Shown piece by piece: positions 34,499-43,145 of a stretch of DNA of 64,000 nt. This stretch comes from Planctomycetota bacterium (lineage in GTDB: Bacteria > Planctomycetota > Phycisphaerae > Phycisphaerales > SM1A02). The stretch lies in NCBI GenBank assembly GCA_022574595.1, contig JACZRS010000014.1:1-64000 (forward strand), read 5' to 3'. The position numbers and the translations under genes are program-made. The notes under the pieces were generated by a model that made no database searches, was not told the DNA's origin, and was given only the letters and a program-made list of their open reading frames with translations. Every line of letters starts with the position of its first letter. Position 1 is the stretch's first letter.

Positions 34499-35398
34499 TT
34501 ACTTACTTAAGTTTTTAGGTGTTTCGCCCGACCGTTTTTTCTTCTTAGCTCTATTTGTCGTTTCCAGAAGCTCAGCTACAAGCTCCAAACGATTAGCAAC
34601 AACCGACATCGACTCCGGACGATCATCCGGATGAAGTTGCACGCAGTCTAGAATTTGCTTTGAAAGTATGGGGTGAATTGATGGATCTTTTTCATGTGGC
34701 GGAGTAGGGGGCTTGATTAACTCCGTATCTAGCGCACCAGTATAAAGACTTTCCAGTTCATCCTTTGGTGGAAGAGAAGTTGGTACTACTTCGTGTACTA
34801 ACACCCAGTACATAGTCGCGCCAAGATTATAGATATCCGTCTTTGGGGTAATTGCCTGACGGTGCGCTTGCTCAGGAGCCATATATCCAGGTGTGCCTTG
34901 GATGCGCGCCTTAACTGTACCTATTGGACATCCCTGCCCCAGATCAATGATTTTGATTTGTTTGTCATCTGTTACCAGAATGTTGCTTGGTTTAATGTCT
35001 GCGTGTACAAATCCGCGCAAATGCATGTGCGATAAACCCAACGCTACTTTGTGAAAAAGCTTTACAATTTCGAGGTGGCTTTTAGGTAGTTGCTGCTCAA
35101 GTGATGAGCCATCTACCAATTCCATTAGCAAAGAAACAGCATTGACTTTGAACAAACTTCTGTGCTTTACAAAGCGATGTATTTTGCGGATGTATTTATG
35201 ATCTAGTTTGGTCCCGACAATATATTCTTGCTGCACTTGATCAATGAAGCGTTGGTCCTTTTCTACGCGTTTTATGACGTGCTTCAGAGCCCAGACCTGC
35301 TTTGTCTTGCGGTCCTGGGCGGCGAAGAGTTCCGATGCAGCACCACTGCCTATTCGGGCCAGGATGCGATAGCCTGCTATGAGGTTTTCGTGCGACAT
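34499..35398 (-). CDS. Serine/threonine protein kinase
   Basis: 299 residues, soluble, kinase domain only plus a lysine-rich tail (NRAKKKKRSGETPK). The glycine-rich loop is IGSGAASELF, the ATP lysine ALKHV, the catalytic loop HADIKPSN (usually HRD) and the metal motif DLG (usually DFG); GTPGYMAPEQ is the P+1 loop. The HAD and DLG variants keep the catalytic Asp residues, so activity is likely. Lacking the HRD arginine, it may not need activation-loop phosphorylation (inference). No sensor domain or membrane segment. Confidence 0.9.
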   Translation of the reverse strand: MSHENLIAGYRILARIGSGAASELFAAQDRKTKQVWALKHVIKRVEKDQRFIDQVQQEYIVGTKLDHKYIRKIHRFVKHRSLFKVNAVSLLMELVDGSSLEQQLPKSHLEIVKLFHKVALGLSHMHLRGFVHADIKPSNILVTDDKQIKIIDLGQGCPIGTVKARIQGTPGYMAPEQAHRQAITPKTDIYNLGATMYWVLVHEVVPTSLPPKDELESLYTGALDTELIKPPTPPHEKDPSIHPILSKQILDCVQLHPDDRPESMSVVANRLELVAELLETTNRAKKKKRSGETPKNLSK

Positions 35399-35592
35399 GC
35401 TGATAGAATCTGTTTACTAACGAGAGAAGGGGCCTTTTTTTCCCCCATCCCTAACGCTTGTTCAAGGATATGGGTCTGCGTATATCGGCACAAGCCGACA
35501 CCGCCTGAGGACTCTGGCTAATCCTCAGACCCTGTTTCGCTTCGGTCCGTGTTGGATCCAATCCTCTAGCCTAGTACCAGACTGGCTTAGCA
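35399..35592 (-). other. Hairpin-rich intergenic gap, possible small RNA
   Basis: Between the amidase and kinase genes. CTGAGGA (35505) pairs with TCCTCAG (35522), TCGGC with GCCGA (35485-35498), and on the minus strand GGGG...CCCC is followed by TTCTCT near 35425. Not a match to any small RNA I know (SRP, tmRNA, RNase P signatures absent). Confidence 0.25.
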
Positions 35593-36273
35593 TCAATGGG
35601 TAGTACGAAGCAGTTGCTGCTCAAATCGTCCTGCAGCGAAGAATTCGCCCGGACTATTTGTTAATTCGCCCGCAATATCGCGGTGTAGCCGCACTGAGGT
35701 AGGTGGAATATCTAACTCCAACTGGAGTTGGCGAACCAGTCGAGTCAGCTCTGCGATCTGTTTTTCGGTGAATGGGCGACGATTGCCGTTGCCAATCAAA
35801 GCAATTCCGATTGAATGCTGATTGTGATAATCGCCATCCTGACCTATAGCATGCGCTCCTGGCTGCTGATTTACCCATCGTTCGCCTACGTGGATGACAC
35901 CATCTCCCATACGCTTGCCGTTACCTATGAGGAAGTGGTAGCCCATGCTCTTGTAGCCATAACTAAGGTGCTTGCGACGAACTGATTCAGCATCACCAGA
36001 GGGTTCACCAATGTGGTGAATTAGGATGCCATGCCAGCGTTCGTAGTCCATAGGCTGGTTGATACGCAGGATTGGATGCTGAGCATGAGGAGTGGCAATC
36101 AATCTTTCTGGTACGACCGCGAGGAAACCGCCAGTTCCACCGCCAAGATCACCAAGTGCAAGTACGCCAGTCACCAATGTGATAGCGCCTAGAAAGCTCA
36201 CCCATACAATTTGGGTTCGCTTAGAGGGTCGGGGCATGTGAATTGAGCCTGTCCTTGGCACCACGAAATCCAT
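35593..36273 (-). CDS. N-acetylmuramoyl-L-alanine amidase (PGRP/Ami_2 fold)
   Basis: 226 residues. An N-terminal transmembrane helix (TQIVWVSFLGAITLVTGVLAL) anchors the domain outside the inner membrane. The zinc-binding His lies in ILIHHIGEPSG, followed by GYHFLIGNGK and HNQHSIGIALIGN. A late His in VRLHRDIAGELTNSPGEFF is the second ligand position; the final ligand (Cys/Asp) of phage-lysozyme-type enzymes is not obvious. It would cut the lactyl-peptide bond of peptidoglycan. Planctomycete walls are thin, so a remodelling role is likely. Confidence 0.85.
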   Translation of the reverse strand: MDFVVPRTGSIHMPRPSKRTQIVWVSFLGAITLVTGVLALGDLGGGTGGFLAVVPERLIATPHAQHPILRINQPMDYERWHGILIHHIGEPSGDAESVRRKHLSYGYKSMGYHFLIGNGKRMGDGVIHVGERWVNQQPGAHAIGQDGDYHNQHSIGIALIGNGNRRPFTEKQIAELTRLVRQLQLELDIPPTSVRLHRDIAGELTNSPGEFFAAGRFEQQLLRTTH

Positions 36274-36411
36274 CCTGTCAAATGTGTCATTAGATATATC
36301 GGATTCATTAGTACTAGAACCTTGGACAAAGACTCAGTTTCGTGTGTTTCTATATCAGGCGACTCGCTATCGGACCACCTAAATAAGTATTCGGACCTTC
36401 AAAACAAGTGC

Positions 36412-36615
36412 TTAATCACGATGCGAAAGTCGAGTTCGAAGGGCTGGCTGGGGCCTGCCAAACTCATCAGGCTCTTCCAGCTGGATATATGGATCACGCA
36501 TACGCTCATGAACATCAAACTGTGTTCGAGGCTCGTTGGAAGGAAATAACGTGCGCTGGCATCCGCTTGCACTTAGAACAATGACCATCAACATTATCGC
36601 TACCAGCAATTTCAT
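36412..36615 (-). CDS. Small lipoprotein
   Basis: 67 residues from the ATG of MKLLVAIMLMVIVLSASGCQ. Lipobox SASGC, so the protein is lipid-anchored. Only about 48 residues follow, rich in Arg, Asp, Glu and Pro (EPRTQFDVHERMRDPYIQLE). An upstream ATG would add 16 residues and spoil the signal peptide. No family known. Located 55 bp downstream of another lipoprotein gene on the same strand. Confidence 0.6.
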   Translation of the reverse strand: MKLLVAIMLMVIVLSASGCQRTLFPSNEPRTQFDVHERMRDPYIQLEEPDEFGRPQPALRTRLSHRD

Positions 36616-36669
36616 ACTCAGGATTATATCGGCCCTTGCGTACTTTGGCTTGGATCTAGCCAATTATCT

Positions 36670-37311
36670 TCATTCGCTACCAGCAAAATCAAATGGACCA
36701 GCAGATTTCACCGGCTTCTGCACGGTATAGTGAATGCCAGAATATCCATCAACATACTCAGCCTTGATAGTGATCTCGTCAATATTCACCCCTTCAGGTA
36801 CCACTAGGGCTACATTTATCGTGTAATGCGTTCCTGTGATACTCGATCGGTATGCCCTTCGAACCTCAGCAGGCCCTAGGTTAACCCTGCCTAGCGTGAT
36901 GGCATCATATCCTGCTGGTATCACTAAAGCATGAACCGAAAGTTGCCCAACAAGCTGAATCGACCTACCCCAACCGTCCGTAGCCTCGATATATGCAACT
37001 AGCTCATCAGCTTTGTCATCACCGTCAATATCTCGAAGATGACTTAAGATGCTGATCGTAATTGCAGCAACGTGTGGCGTATTTTCGCGCAGTTCTTCAC
37101 TTGCCGCAGCAGTTGTTTCCGCCTCTTTTACCCGAGCCTGCAAATGTGCGATTTGGCCTTTATGCAGCTTTATTTGTTTTTCAAGATCAACAACTTTTTC
37201 ACGCAGCCGATCGTTGGCAGTAGCTATATCTTGAGAACTAGCGCATCCAGCAAGACACGCAATCAACATCAAACCCAGCACCCACCACGATGATCGTCGC
37301 TTTGTCATCAC
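36670..37311 (-). CDS. Hypothetical lipoprotein with coiled coil
   Basis: 213 residues. Lipobox LAGC near residue 23. Residues 30-75 form a coiled coil (NDRLREKVVDLEKQIKLHKG). The C-terminal domain, about 130 residues, is beta-rich, with DIDGDDKADELVAYIEAT near residue 95 and a C-terminal Y-T-V-Q segment. Unrecognised. Likely in the same transcript as the small lipoprotein that follows. Confidence 0.7.
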   Translation of the reverse strand: MMTKRRSSWWVLGLMLIACLAGCASSQDIATANDRLREKVVDLEKQIKLHKGQIAHLQARVKEAETTAAASEELRENTPHVAAITISILSHLRDIDGDDKADELVAYIEATDGWGRSIQLVGQLSVHALVIPAGYDAITLGRVNLGPAEVRRAYRSSITGTHYTINVALVVPEGVNIDEITIKAEYVDGYSGIHYTVQKPVKSAGPFDFAGSE

Positions 37312-37378
37312 GCTATATTTTACTCGTTCTATGCAGGACCGGTTTATTTCAAGTAGAAATCAGCTTGGATAGTTGATT

Positions 37379-37990
37379 TTACTTCTCTTCTTTGATGGCT
37401 AGCGCATGCTTGAGGATCTTGTCCACTAAGCCGTATTCTTCCATCTCTTGGGAGTTTAGCCATTTATTTCTCTCACAATCCTCTGATATCTTCTCGAGAG
37501 TTTGGCCGGTCTGATCAGAATAGATCTTGTAAATAATATCACGCAAACGCAACATCTCACGAGCTTCGATCTCAATATCCGTAGCTTGGCCTTCCAATAC
37601 ACCACTTATAAGCGGTTGATGCATCAGGTTCTTGGCAAACGGCAATGTGAAGCGCTTTCCCTTTGTGCCTGAACAACCTATGAGAGACCCCATAGAAGCT
37701 GCCTGGCCGATTATATAAGTCGAAATATCACACCTTACAAAATTCATCGTGTCAATAACACCCAGGCCAGAGGTAACGCTTCCACCTGGTGAATTGATAT
37801 ACAAACTGATATCCGCTTTGGGATCATCGTTAGCAAGGTACAAGAGTTGAGCTATAACCAGATTCGCAACCTCATCGCCAATGGGGCCACCCACGAAGAT
37901 TATGCGATCGCTTAGCAACCTCGAGTAGATGTCGTACGCCCGCTCACCGCGGCCGGTCTTCTCGATCACTATTGGTACCAACGTTGACAT
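37379..37990 (-). CDS. clpP: ATP-dependent Clp protease proteolytic subunit (copy 1)
   Basis: 203 residues. Catalytic Ser in [10 protein letters not shown], His in LMHQPL and Asp in [10 protein letters not shown]. The Gly-rich handle is [12 protein letters not shown]. The length fits mature ClpP with short propeptide. ClpP forms a tetradecamer with ClpA/C/X. It lies 51 bp downstream of a second clpP; paired ClpPs often make mixed rings with different specificity (known in several phyla, inferred here). Confidence 0.95.
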   Translation of the reverse strand: MSTLVPIVIEKTGRGERAYDIYSRLLSDRIIFVGGPIGDEVANLVIAQLLYLANDDPKADISLYINSPGGSVTSGLGVIDTMNFVRCDISTYIIGQAASMGSLIGCSGTKGKRFTLPFAKNLMHQPLISGVLEGQATDIEIEAREMLRLRDIIYKIYSDQTGQTLEKISEDCERNKWLNSQEMEEYGLVDKILKHALAIKEEK

Positions 37991-38041
37991 TGATATTTCA
38001 GCTTGCTCTTACTTATTAAGTGATAAGCAGTTATCGCTTAA

Positions 38042-38707
38042 TCACTTTTTATCCTTGTTGGCTTCGGGGTCGAATACTTCATCGACCAACCCATATTTCT
38101 TTGCTTCTTCAGCTGTAAAATACTTATCGCGCTCGCCATCCGCTGCAACTTGTTCGACGGTTTGGCCAGTGTGTTTGGCGATAATTACGTTTAGAGTGTG
38201 CTTGGATTTGAGGATCTGCTCAGCTTGGATTTGTATATCCGTGGTTTGGCCCGATACTCCGCCATATGGCTGATGAATCATCACTTTGGCGTGCGGCAAA
38301 ATGTGCCGCTTTGCTTTTGCTCCTGAACTAAGAAGTACCGCCGCGCCTGAATAAGCGCGTCCAATACAAAACGTCGCCACATCCGAGGATATGAACTGCA
38401 TGGTGTCGTAAAGCGCCAGGGTGTCATCCACTGAACCCCCTGGCGAATTAATGTAAAAATTGATGTCCTGACCTCTCTTTTGATCCTCAAGATAAAGCAT
38501 CTGCATCATCACACGAGCGGAGGAGGCTTGATTTATATCGCCAACCAGGAAAACCACGCGATTTTCCAGCATCAGCTCATCAATGGTCATCTCACGTGTA
38601 CGCTGATATTGCACCGCTGCGACAAGATCCACACCGGGGCGGTCGTTCATATCCAACTCGGGCTCAAATTGGTTGTGATGTGACATATTTGCTTGATAAG
38701 GATTCAT
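38042..38707 (-). CDS. clpP: ATP-dependent Clp protease proteolytic subunit (copy 2)
   Basis: 221 residues from the second of two adjacent ATGs (38707); the frame is open to 38917 but lacks a better ribosome-binding site and that region looks non-coding. Catalytic Ser is in GRAYSGAAVLL (usually GQAASMAA), His in MIHQPYGG, Asp in AADGERDKYF. An unusual N-terminus (MNPYQANMSHHNQFEPELDM) precedes the usual start of the fold. The GRAYSGA variant suggests a different active-site rim from copy 1. Upstream member of the clpP pair. Confidence 0.93.
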   Translation of the reverse strand: MNPYQANMSHHNQFEPELDMNDRPGVDLVAAVQYQRTREMTIDELMLENRVVFLVGDINQASSARVMMQMLYLEDQKRGQDINFYINSPGGSVDDTLALYDTMQFISSDVATFCIGRAYSGAAVLLSSGAKAKRHILPHAKVMIHQPYGGVSGQTTDIQIQAEQILKSKHTLNVIIAKHTGQTVEQVAADGERDKYFTAEEAKKYGLVDEVFDPEANKDKK

Positions 38708-38917
38708 CATAAAGAAGTCGGCCGCATGATAGGCCCGCAGAACGTGTCGGCAAGATTCCCCACCAAAGCCAGCGAATGACCAATAATTATGAGGATTGGA
38801 GAGTCTTGAGTCTTGAGCCATGAGGGATAAGGCAAGGCACGGCCGCTTCAGCGGCCAGTGTCTTAGCGCGTAATTGATCGAGTTCTTGGCAAAGAAAAAG
38901 AACTTCACAAATTTCAC

Positions 38918-39118
38918 ATTTTCTCGTTTTAGGGTGGTTTAGACACGCACGTTTGCGCGCAAACGTGAACGCTTTGGGAAAAGAGGGATTCACCACAGAG
39001 ACTCAGAGACACGAAGAAGAATTACGGCTCATGGCTGATCCCTTATGGCGCATACCTAAGTATTCAGGATTCAGGTGTCAGGGAAGAAAAGAGCAAACGT
39101 CGAAATATAGATATGTTT
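38918..39118. other. Intergenic region, no gene seen
   Basis: Nothing recognisable between the clpP pair and the hairpin-repeat element to its right. Confidence 0.4.
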
Positions 39119-39223
39119 AGCGAGCCGGGCTGTCCTCAGCCCGAGTGACGCGGAAACTTCTATGGAGGATCGTTTGCCCACTGTTAATTGGACATCACTC
39201 GGGGCGGGGACGCCCCGGCTCGC
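39119..39223. repeat. Hairpin repeat element (copy 1, with inverted arm)
   Basis: GCGAGCCGGGCTGTCCTC continues into AGCCCGAGTGACGCGG; the same sequence occurs at 46129. Its internal GGGCTG-TCCT-CAGCCC makes a 6-bp hairpin. At 39197-39223 the reverse-complement version of the outer sequence follows (CACTCGGGGCGGGGACGCC...), so this copy is a larger inverted repeat. Confidence 0.8.
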
Positions 39224-39247
39224 TACTTGATTCCTTGTTGACTTCTT

Positions 39248-40762
39248 CTACGGACACAACCCCCAATTGGCGAAGAGGATCAATAGGTCTGCGGTATTAA
39301 CTGCTCCGCTACCATCAAAGTCGGCTGATCCTGCTGTACCCCATTGAGCAAAGAGTTCAAGTAGATCGCTGGTGCCGACGTTGTCATCTTCATCAAGATC
39401 CCAGGGGCAGCAGTCTGTCGTCCCTTCTTGGAACTCGTAGGAACCCATGTCCACGATCGGGCAGTCACCCGAGCCAGTGTTTTTCGTCTTTGGATCATCA
39501 ATAAACCGTGGGTTGCCGTCGAGATCGGTATCGATACCCTTGGGCAGGTAGCTGTTTCGCGCGGCATCAATGCACTCCGAGCCGGAGGACAGACGATAGT
39601 CGCCATTGTCAGGATCAACGAACAGCGGATCGACATCGATGTTGTTTGAGCCCGCGGACCAGCCCCCCTGCACGTCGCTGTACCTGACGACTGCCGAGCC
39701 CGAGATCTGGTCTGGGATGTTGTCCCACAAAATGCCATTTCTAACTTGCGCGCTGCTAGCGCCCATCCATACCCCTCCGCCTTCGCTGGCCGAGTTGGCA
39801 ACGATCGTTGTGCTCACTAACAGCGCTGAGCTGTTGGAGAGCAGGACAATGCCACCCCCAATCCCGAACTCGCCATTCACTTGGTTGGAAGCGAGAATTG
39901 AGTTGATTAGTAGCGAGGTAGAATTGTGATTGAGTACACCCCCACCCGCGACTGCTGAATTGTTTGTAACCGAGCAGCCAATGAGCGTAAGACTGGCACC
40001 CTCCCCACTGAATTGCACGAACGCAATAGCGCCGCCGTGGTAGCCCTCGTTTTCGTGTAGGTCGCAGTCAACCAAGTTCACCAAACTGTCGCGGCTGAAT
40101 ATGGCGCCGCCACCGTGTTGGCCGATGACAGGCGTAGAGTTTCCCTGGAACGTGCAGTTCGTGACGGTCATGCTCCCGTCGCGTAGGTAGATTCCGCCCC
40201 CTCTAAACTCGGCCATATTCCCGGTGAAAGTGCAGTCGCTGATCACCGGGCTACCGAGATCGATGAACATTCCGCCACCGTGCCCAAACTCGTCAAATGC
40301 CGTGTTGCCGCTGACAACACAGTTTGTCACCGTCGGGCTGGAGTTGAGGAGAAAGAGACCTCCGCCGTTTGGGCCGCCGGGGGCAGCAGCCGTTACAAAG
40401 CCATTGGTGATAGTGAAACCGTCCACCACAGCGTCGGCGGTCTCGCCGCTGTCGAAGTAGAAGCCGCGCTGGGGATCGGCCTCGGAGCCCTGGCAGTCGA
40501 TGATGCAGTTGTCCGGGCCGTTTGCGCTGCGGACAGTGATCAACTTGCCGTTGTAGTCCAGGTTGCGGTTGCCCGGACCCGTGTAGACGCCGTCGGCGAC
40601 GACGACCTCATCACCATTCACCGCGACGTCGATTCCGCCCTGAATAGTCGGGTAGTCGCCAGGGACGTTGATGATGTCTGCGAGGGCGGGCGTTGTCCCA
40701 CCAATGGAGCAGAAACTAATCGCAGCGACCACCGGGGTTGTGAAGCTTGACTTAAACCGCAT
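39248..40762 (-). CDS. Secreted right-handed beta-helix protein with GC-type dockerin
   Basis: 504 residues. Signal peptide SFTTPVVAAISFCSIGGTTP (cleavage near ALA-DI), almost the same as that of the FG-GAP gene. It then begins IINVPGDYPTIQGGIDVAV, the usual opening of planctomycete parallel beta-helix domains. Repeated coils of V-x-N-C-x-x-x-G/N-N and GGGI/GGGM follow (residues about 110-380), then an insertion ending GSYEFQEG, and the paired dockerin half-repeats with FAQWG and FANWG. Secreted; beta-helices of this kind bind or cut polysaccharides, but no catalytic residues can be placed. The dockerin implies attachment to a scaffold. Confidence 0.88.
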   Translation of the reverse strand: MRFKSSFTTPVVAAISFCSIGGTTPALADIINVPGDYPTIQGGIDVAVNGDEVVVADGVYTGPGNRNLDYNGKLITVRSANGPDNCIIDCQGSEADPQRGFYFDSGETADAVVDGFTITNGFVTAAAPGGPNGGGLFLLNSSPTVTNCVVSGNTAFDEFGHGGGMFIDLGSPVISDCTFTGNMAEFRGGGIYLRDGSMTVTNCTFQGNSTPVIGQHGGGAIFSRDSLVNLVDCDLHENEGYHGGAIAFVQFSGEGASLTLIGCSVTNNSAVAGGGVLNHNSTSLLINSILASNQVNGEFGIGGGIVLLSNSSALLVSTTIVANSASEGGGVWMGASSAQVRNGILWDNIPDQISGSAVVRYSDVQGGWSAGSNNIDVDPLFVDPDNGDYRLSSGSECIDAARNSYLPKGIDTDLDGNPRFIDDPKTKNTGSGDCPIVDMGSYEFQEGTTDCCPWDLDEDDNVGTSDLLELFAQWGTAGSADFDGSGAVNTADLLILFANWGLCP

Positions 40763-40896
40763 CGCTCATCCTCCATCAAGGTAGAGGCCGCTCATTAGCG
40801 CCCGTCGTCCCAATTCCATCGGGATGGCAGCCTCCGGAGAAAGGTGCCCCCGTGCAGCCGGTCGAGAACAGTGTACCACAGCCGAGCTGTATCCAA
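40755..40896 (-). promoter_or_regulatory. Promoter and conserved leader of beta-helix gene
   Basis: TTGGAT, 15-bp spacer, TACACT on the minus strand (plus positions 40891-40896 and 40870-40875), then GCTGCACGGGGGCACC and TTTCTCCGGAGGCTGCCAT. Same order and spacing as the FG-GAP gene leader, though with an extra hairpin (CAATTCCATCGGGATGG region) between leader core and start. Confidence 0.65.
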
Positions 40897-40913
40897 CCGG
40901 TATTTGTTAAATA

Positions 40914-42221
40914 TCAGCCCCAATTGGCTAGCAGGATCAACAAGTCCGCTGTGCTGACGGCGCAATCGTCGTTGAGATCGGCCGGGCAATCATCGCAATC
41001 AACACATGGTCCCCAATTCGAAAGAAGGATAAGCAAGTCCGAAGTACCCACTGTGCCATTCATGTCGAGGTCGGCCGCCGCGAAATACTGCAATGACGAA
41101 TTAGGCATGAGCGTGACAGGCCGAATGCCGTCGTCCACCTCGACAAGGAACCGATCAATGCCGGCGCGGATCCCGGACGTAATGGGCACGGAGAACGTGC
41201 CGTCGTCGTTATCTATGGGCTCTCCAATCGTTGAGATGTCGGCACTCTCCGGTGCATGGCTTACGGCCAGCAACTTGATGGGCTGTGTGATGGGTTCGCC
41301 CTGCCAATCCAGCAGTGTGATGAGCATCGTCGTCGTCGACTCGCCATCTGGAGGAATCTGCTCCGGGTCGAATTCGACAAGCGATTGAACCGCATCCGGT
41401 CTTCCTACCAATGCTGTACGCCACTTGTCGAACATCTCCTGCAACTGAATAACCGGATCGGGATTGCTATTCGCTTGGAACGGGACGTTGAACTTCATAA
41501 AGTAGTCACCGTCTGCGCAGCCGCTCGCGTTGCACACTGCATCGTCGGTGTCGCCGATCCGGGCCACGACCATGGTGCCGATATGCCCGGACTTAACGAA
41601 ATCCAACGGCGGGCAGCCGCAACTGGTGGGATTGTTCGGCAAGCAGGAACAGCGTCCGTCACCGCCCGCAAATCGCGCCGCTTGCATTCCCGCCATGAGC
41701 TTCGCGGCCACATCGCCGCTTGTGTTCAATAGCGCTGCTTCAATCGCAGGAACAACACACGCTCCAGCGAGGATGTTGCCTTGGATCGCGTAGACCATTG
41801 TCCCCTGCGTCCCCACGACGCCCCCCGCCCACTGAGACGTTAACGAGCCGGTGAACGTGATCATGCGGCTTTGTGTGTCTGATATCCCATATTGTCGCGA
41901 TTGATGCCCGCCGATCTCCGCAAGAAGGGCCAGAATCTCCTCGGGGTCCGTTCCGTGTATCAGGTGCTCAAAGATGATCGGCCTACGGATGCCGTTGAAG
42001 TCCCCTGCCGCTTGCACCGCCGCGCCTCCTCGGCCGACTACAATCACGGGCACGAGGGCGAGTAGATCAAAGTTGTCCAAGCAAGTTACGGTTCCGACCG
42101 CGACTTCCTTAGTCTCGCTGTCGGCGATTACGATCGACCACGTGGCGTGAGATCTCAAGGTGACGACGCTTGCTGTAAGCGCCGCTGCCAGGTACGCACT
42201 GCGTTTTAGACCATAAGACAT
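40914..42221 (-). CDS. DUF1028 (Ntn-hydrolase-like) protein with GC-type dockerin
   Basis: 435 residues. Signal peptide SAYLAAALTASVVTLRSHA is followed by ATWSIVIADSETKEVAVGTV, a DUF1028 N-terminus; this family has an Ntn-hydrolase fold with putative N-terminal processing at T or S. A Cys-rich insert (CSCLPNNPTSCGCPP) occurs near residue 200, unusual for the family. After an Ig-like linker, two dockerin half-repeats separated by a second Cys-rich spacer (GPCVDCDDCPADLN) end in LLANWG without GPCP. Leader here is unlike that of the beta-helix gene. Enzymatic activity not established. Confidence 0.85.
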   Translation of the reverse strand: MSYGLKRSAYLAAALTASVVTLRSHATWSIVIADSETKEVAVGTVTCLDNFDLLALVPVIVVGRGGAAVQAAGDFNGIRRPIIFEHLIHGTDPEEILALLAEIGGHQSRQYGISDTQSRMITFTGSLTSQWAGGVVGTQGTMVYAIQGNILAGACVVPAIEAALLNTSGDVAAKLMAGMQAARFAGGDGRCSCLPNNPTSCGCPPLDFVKSGHIGTMVVARIGDTDDAVCNASGCADGDYFMKFNVPFQANSNPDPVIQLQEMFDKWRTALVGRPDAVQSLVEFDPEQIPPDGESTTTMLITLLDWQGEPITQPIKLLAVSHAPESADISTIGEPIDNDDGTFSVPITSGIRAGIDRFLVEVDDGIRPVTLMPNSSLQYFAAADLDMNGTVGTSDLLILLSNWGPCVDCDDCPADLNDDCAVSTADLLILLANWG

Positions 42222-42536
42222 CGTTGGCCTCCGTATGTGTGTCGCCCGTCACCTATCATGGACCGGCAGAGGGTCCGTTGTCAAGGATAATCCCGATTTT
42301 GGATACTCGCGTCCGAGGCGAGCACACGGATAGTTGCTTACGGCCCGATCAAACGAGCGCAAAAACGGTACGTGGCATCAACTCCACTGGCTCTAAATCT
42401 ACTTCCGCGCGTGATCTCAGACGAGCACCTCGTCGAAAGTGCAGCTTTCATCGCATGCGTGTTATGGCCCTCCCGCGAAATCCAAGCCCAAATGCTTGCA
42501 GCTGAACACCTCTTCTTCATACCTAGCGTGTTTTAC
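42222..42536. other. Intergenic with probable promoter of DUF1028 gene
   Basis: On the minus strand TTGACA (plus 42279-42284) is 18 bp from CATGAT (plus 42255-42260). GGACC...GGTCC forms a small hairpin between them. Otherwise no feature recognised. Confidence 0.5.
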
Positions 42537-43009
42537 TTACGGACACGGCCCCCAGTTGGCGAAGAGGATGAGAAGGTCTGCCGTATTAACAGCTCCGCTA
42601 CCGTCAAAATCGGCTGGACCGGCTGTTCCCCATTGTGCAAATAGTTCAAGCAGATCGTTTGTGCCAACGGTACCACTACTATCAAGATCCCACGGGCAGG
42701 GCAAGACTTCACCCCACGCCTGAATATTGTCGGCGCCCTCGGGCTTGGAGTTGGGGTCGTAGATATTGATGCGCCCGATTGGATCCGGCGACCACACACC
42801 AATAAAGTTGGCGCCGCTGGGGTCGGCGGGAGTCGTTATGAACCCCAGGAACACGTTGGCTTTGCTATAGACACGGACTTGAACCAAAGTTCCGGCAAGG
42901 AGGGTGATGGTATTGAAGCCAACGCCGCCAAGCCGCCGACGCCGATAGGGTCCGGGACGGTCGGAGCGGCGACGAGAACAGTGCAAAACAGAGTGTGTCT
43001 TAGACGCAT
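42537..43009 (-). pseudogene. GC-type dockerin protein, frameshifted near its N-terminus
   Basis: The ATG at 43009 has AAGGA 7 nt upstream and starts a signal-peptide-like sequence (MRLRHTLFCTVLVAAP), but that frame soon leaves protein-like sequence. The body (GVGFNTITLLAGTLVQVRVY, then PADPSGANFIGVWSPDPIGR) and paired dockerin (FAQWGTAG...FANWGPCP) are in another frame, offset by 23 bp. One base gained or lost between about 42900 and 42980 would join the signal peptide to the body. As it stands the protein lacks a signal, unless an internal start is used. The last 36 bases are almost identical to the orphan tail at 5928. Confidence 0.65.
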
Positions 43010-43019
43010 GGAAGTCCTT

Positions 43020-43145
43020 TCAGGAATCGAAATTGTGAGCCCTAACGGTTCGTGTTTTCAGGCAATACGCGAAGCTGCTGTACATGAGCACGGCGACAAC
43101 GCTGTACCACATCGGGAAGATGCCGAGCCACAAGCGACGAGCTGG
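43020..43145 (-). pseudogene. C-terminal fragment of a second ICMT-like gene copy
   Basis: In the same frame directly after the TAG of the following gene: RRLWLGIFPMWYSVVAVLMY, SSFAYCLKTRT, ending TGA at 43020-43022. It aligns with the end of the ICMT-like protein (LRVFPYWYSFLAVGYFIGLG). No start. It could be a tail left from a tandem duplication or an extension reached only by stop-codon readthrough. Confidence 0.5.

Noticed and set aside
38708-38917. Longer N-terminus for clpP copy 2
   Set aside because: The extra 70 residues are not ClpP-like and no better ribosome-binding site precedes them.
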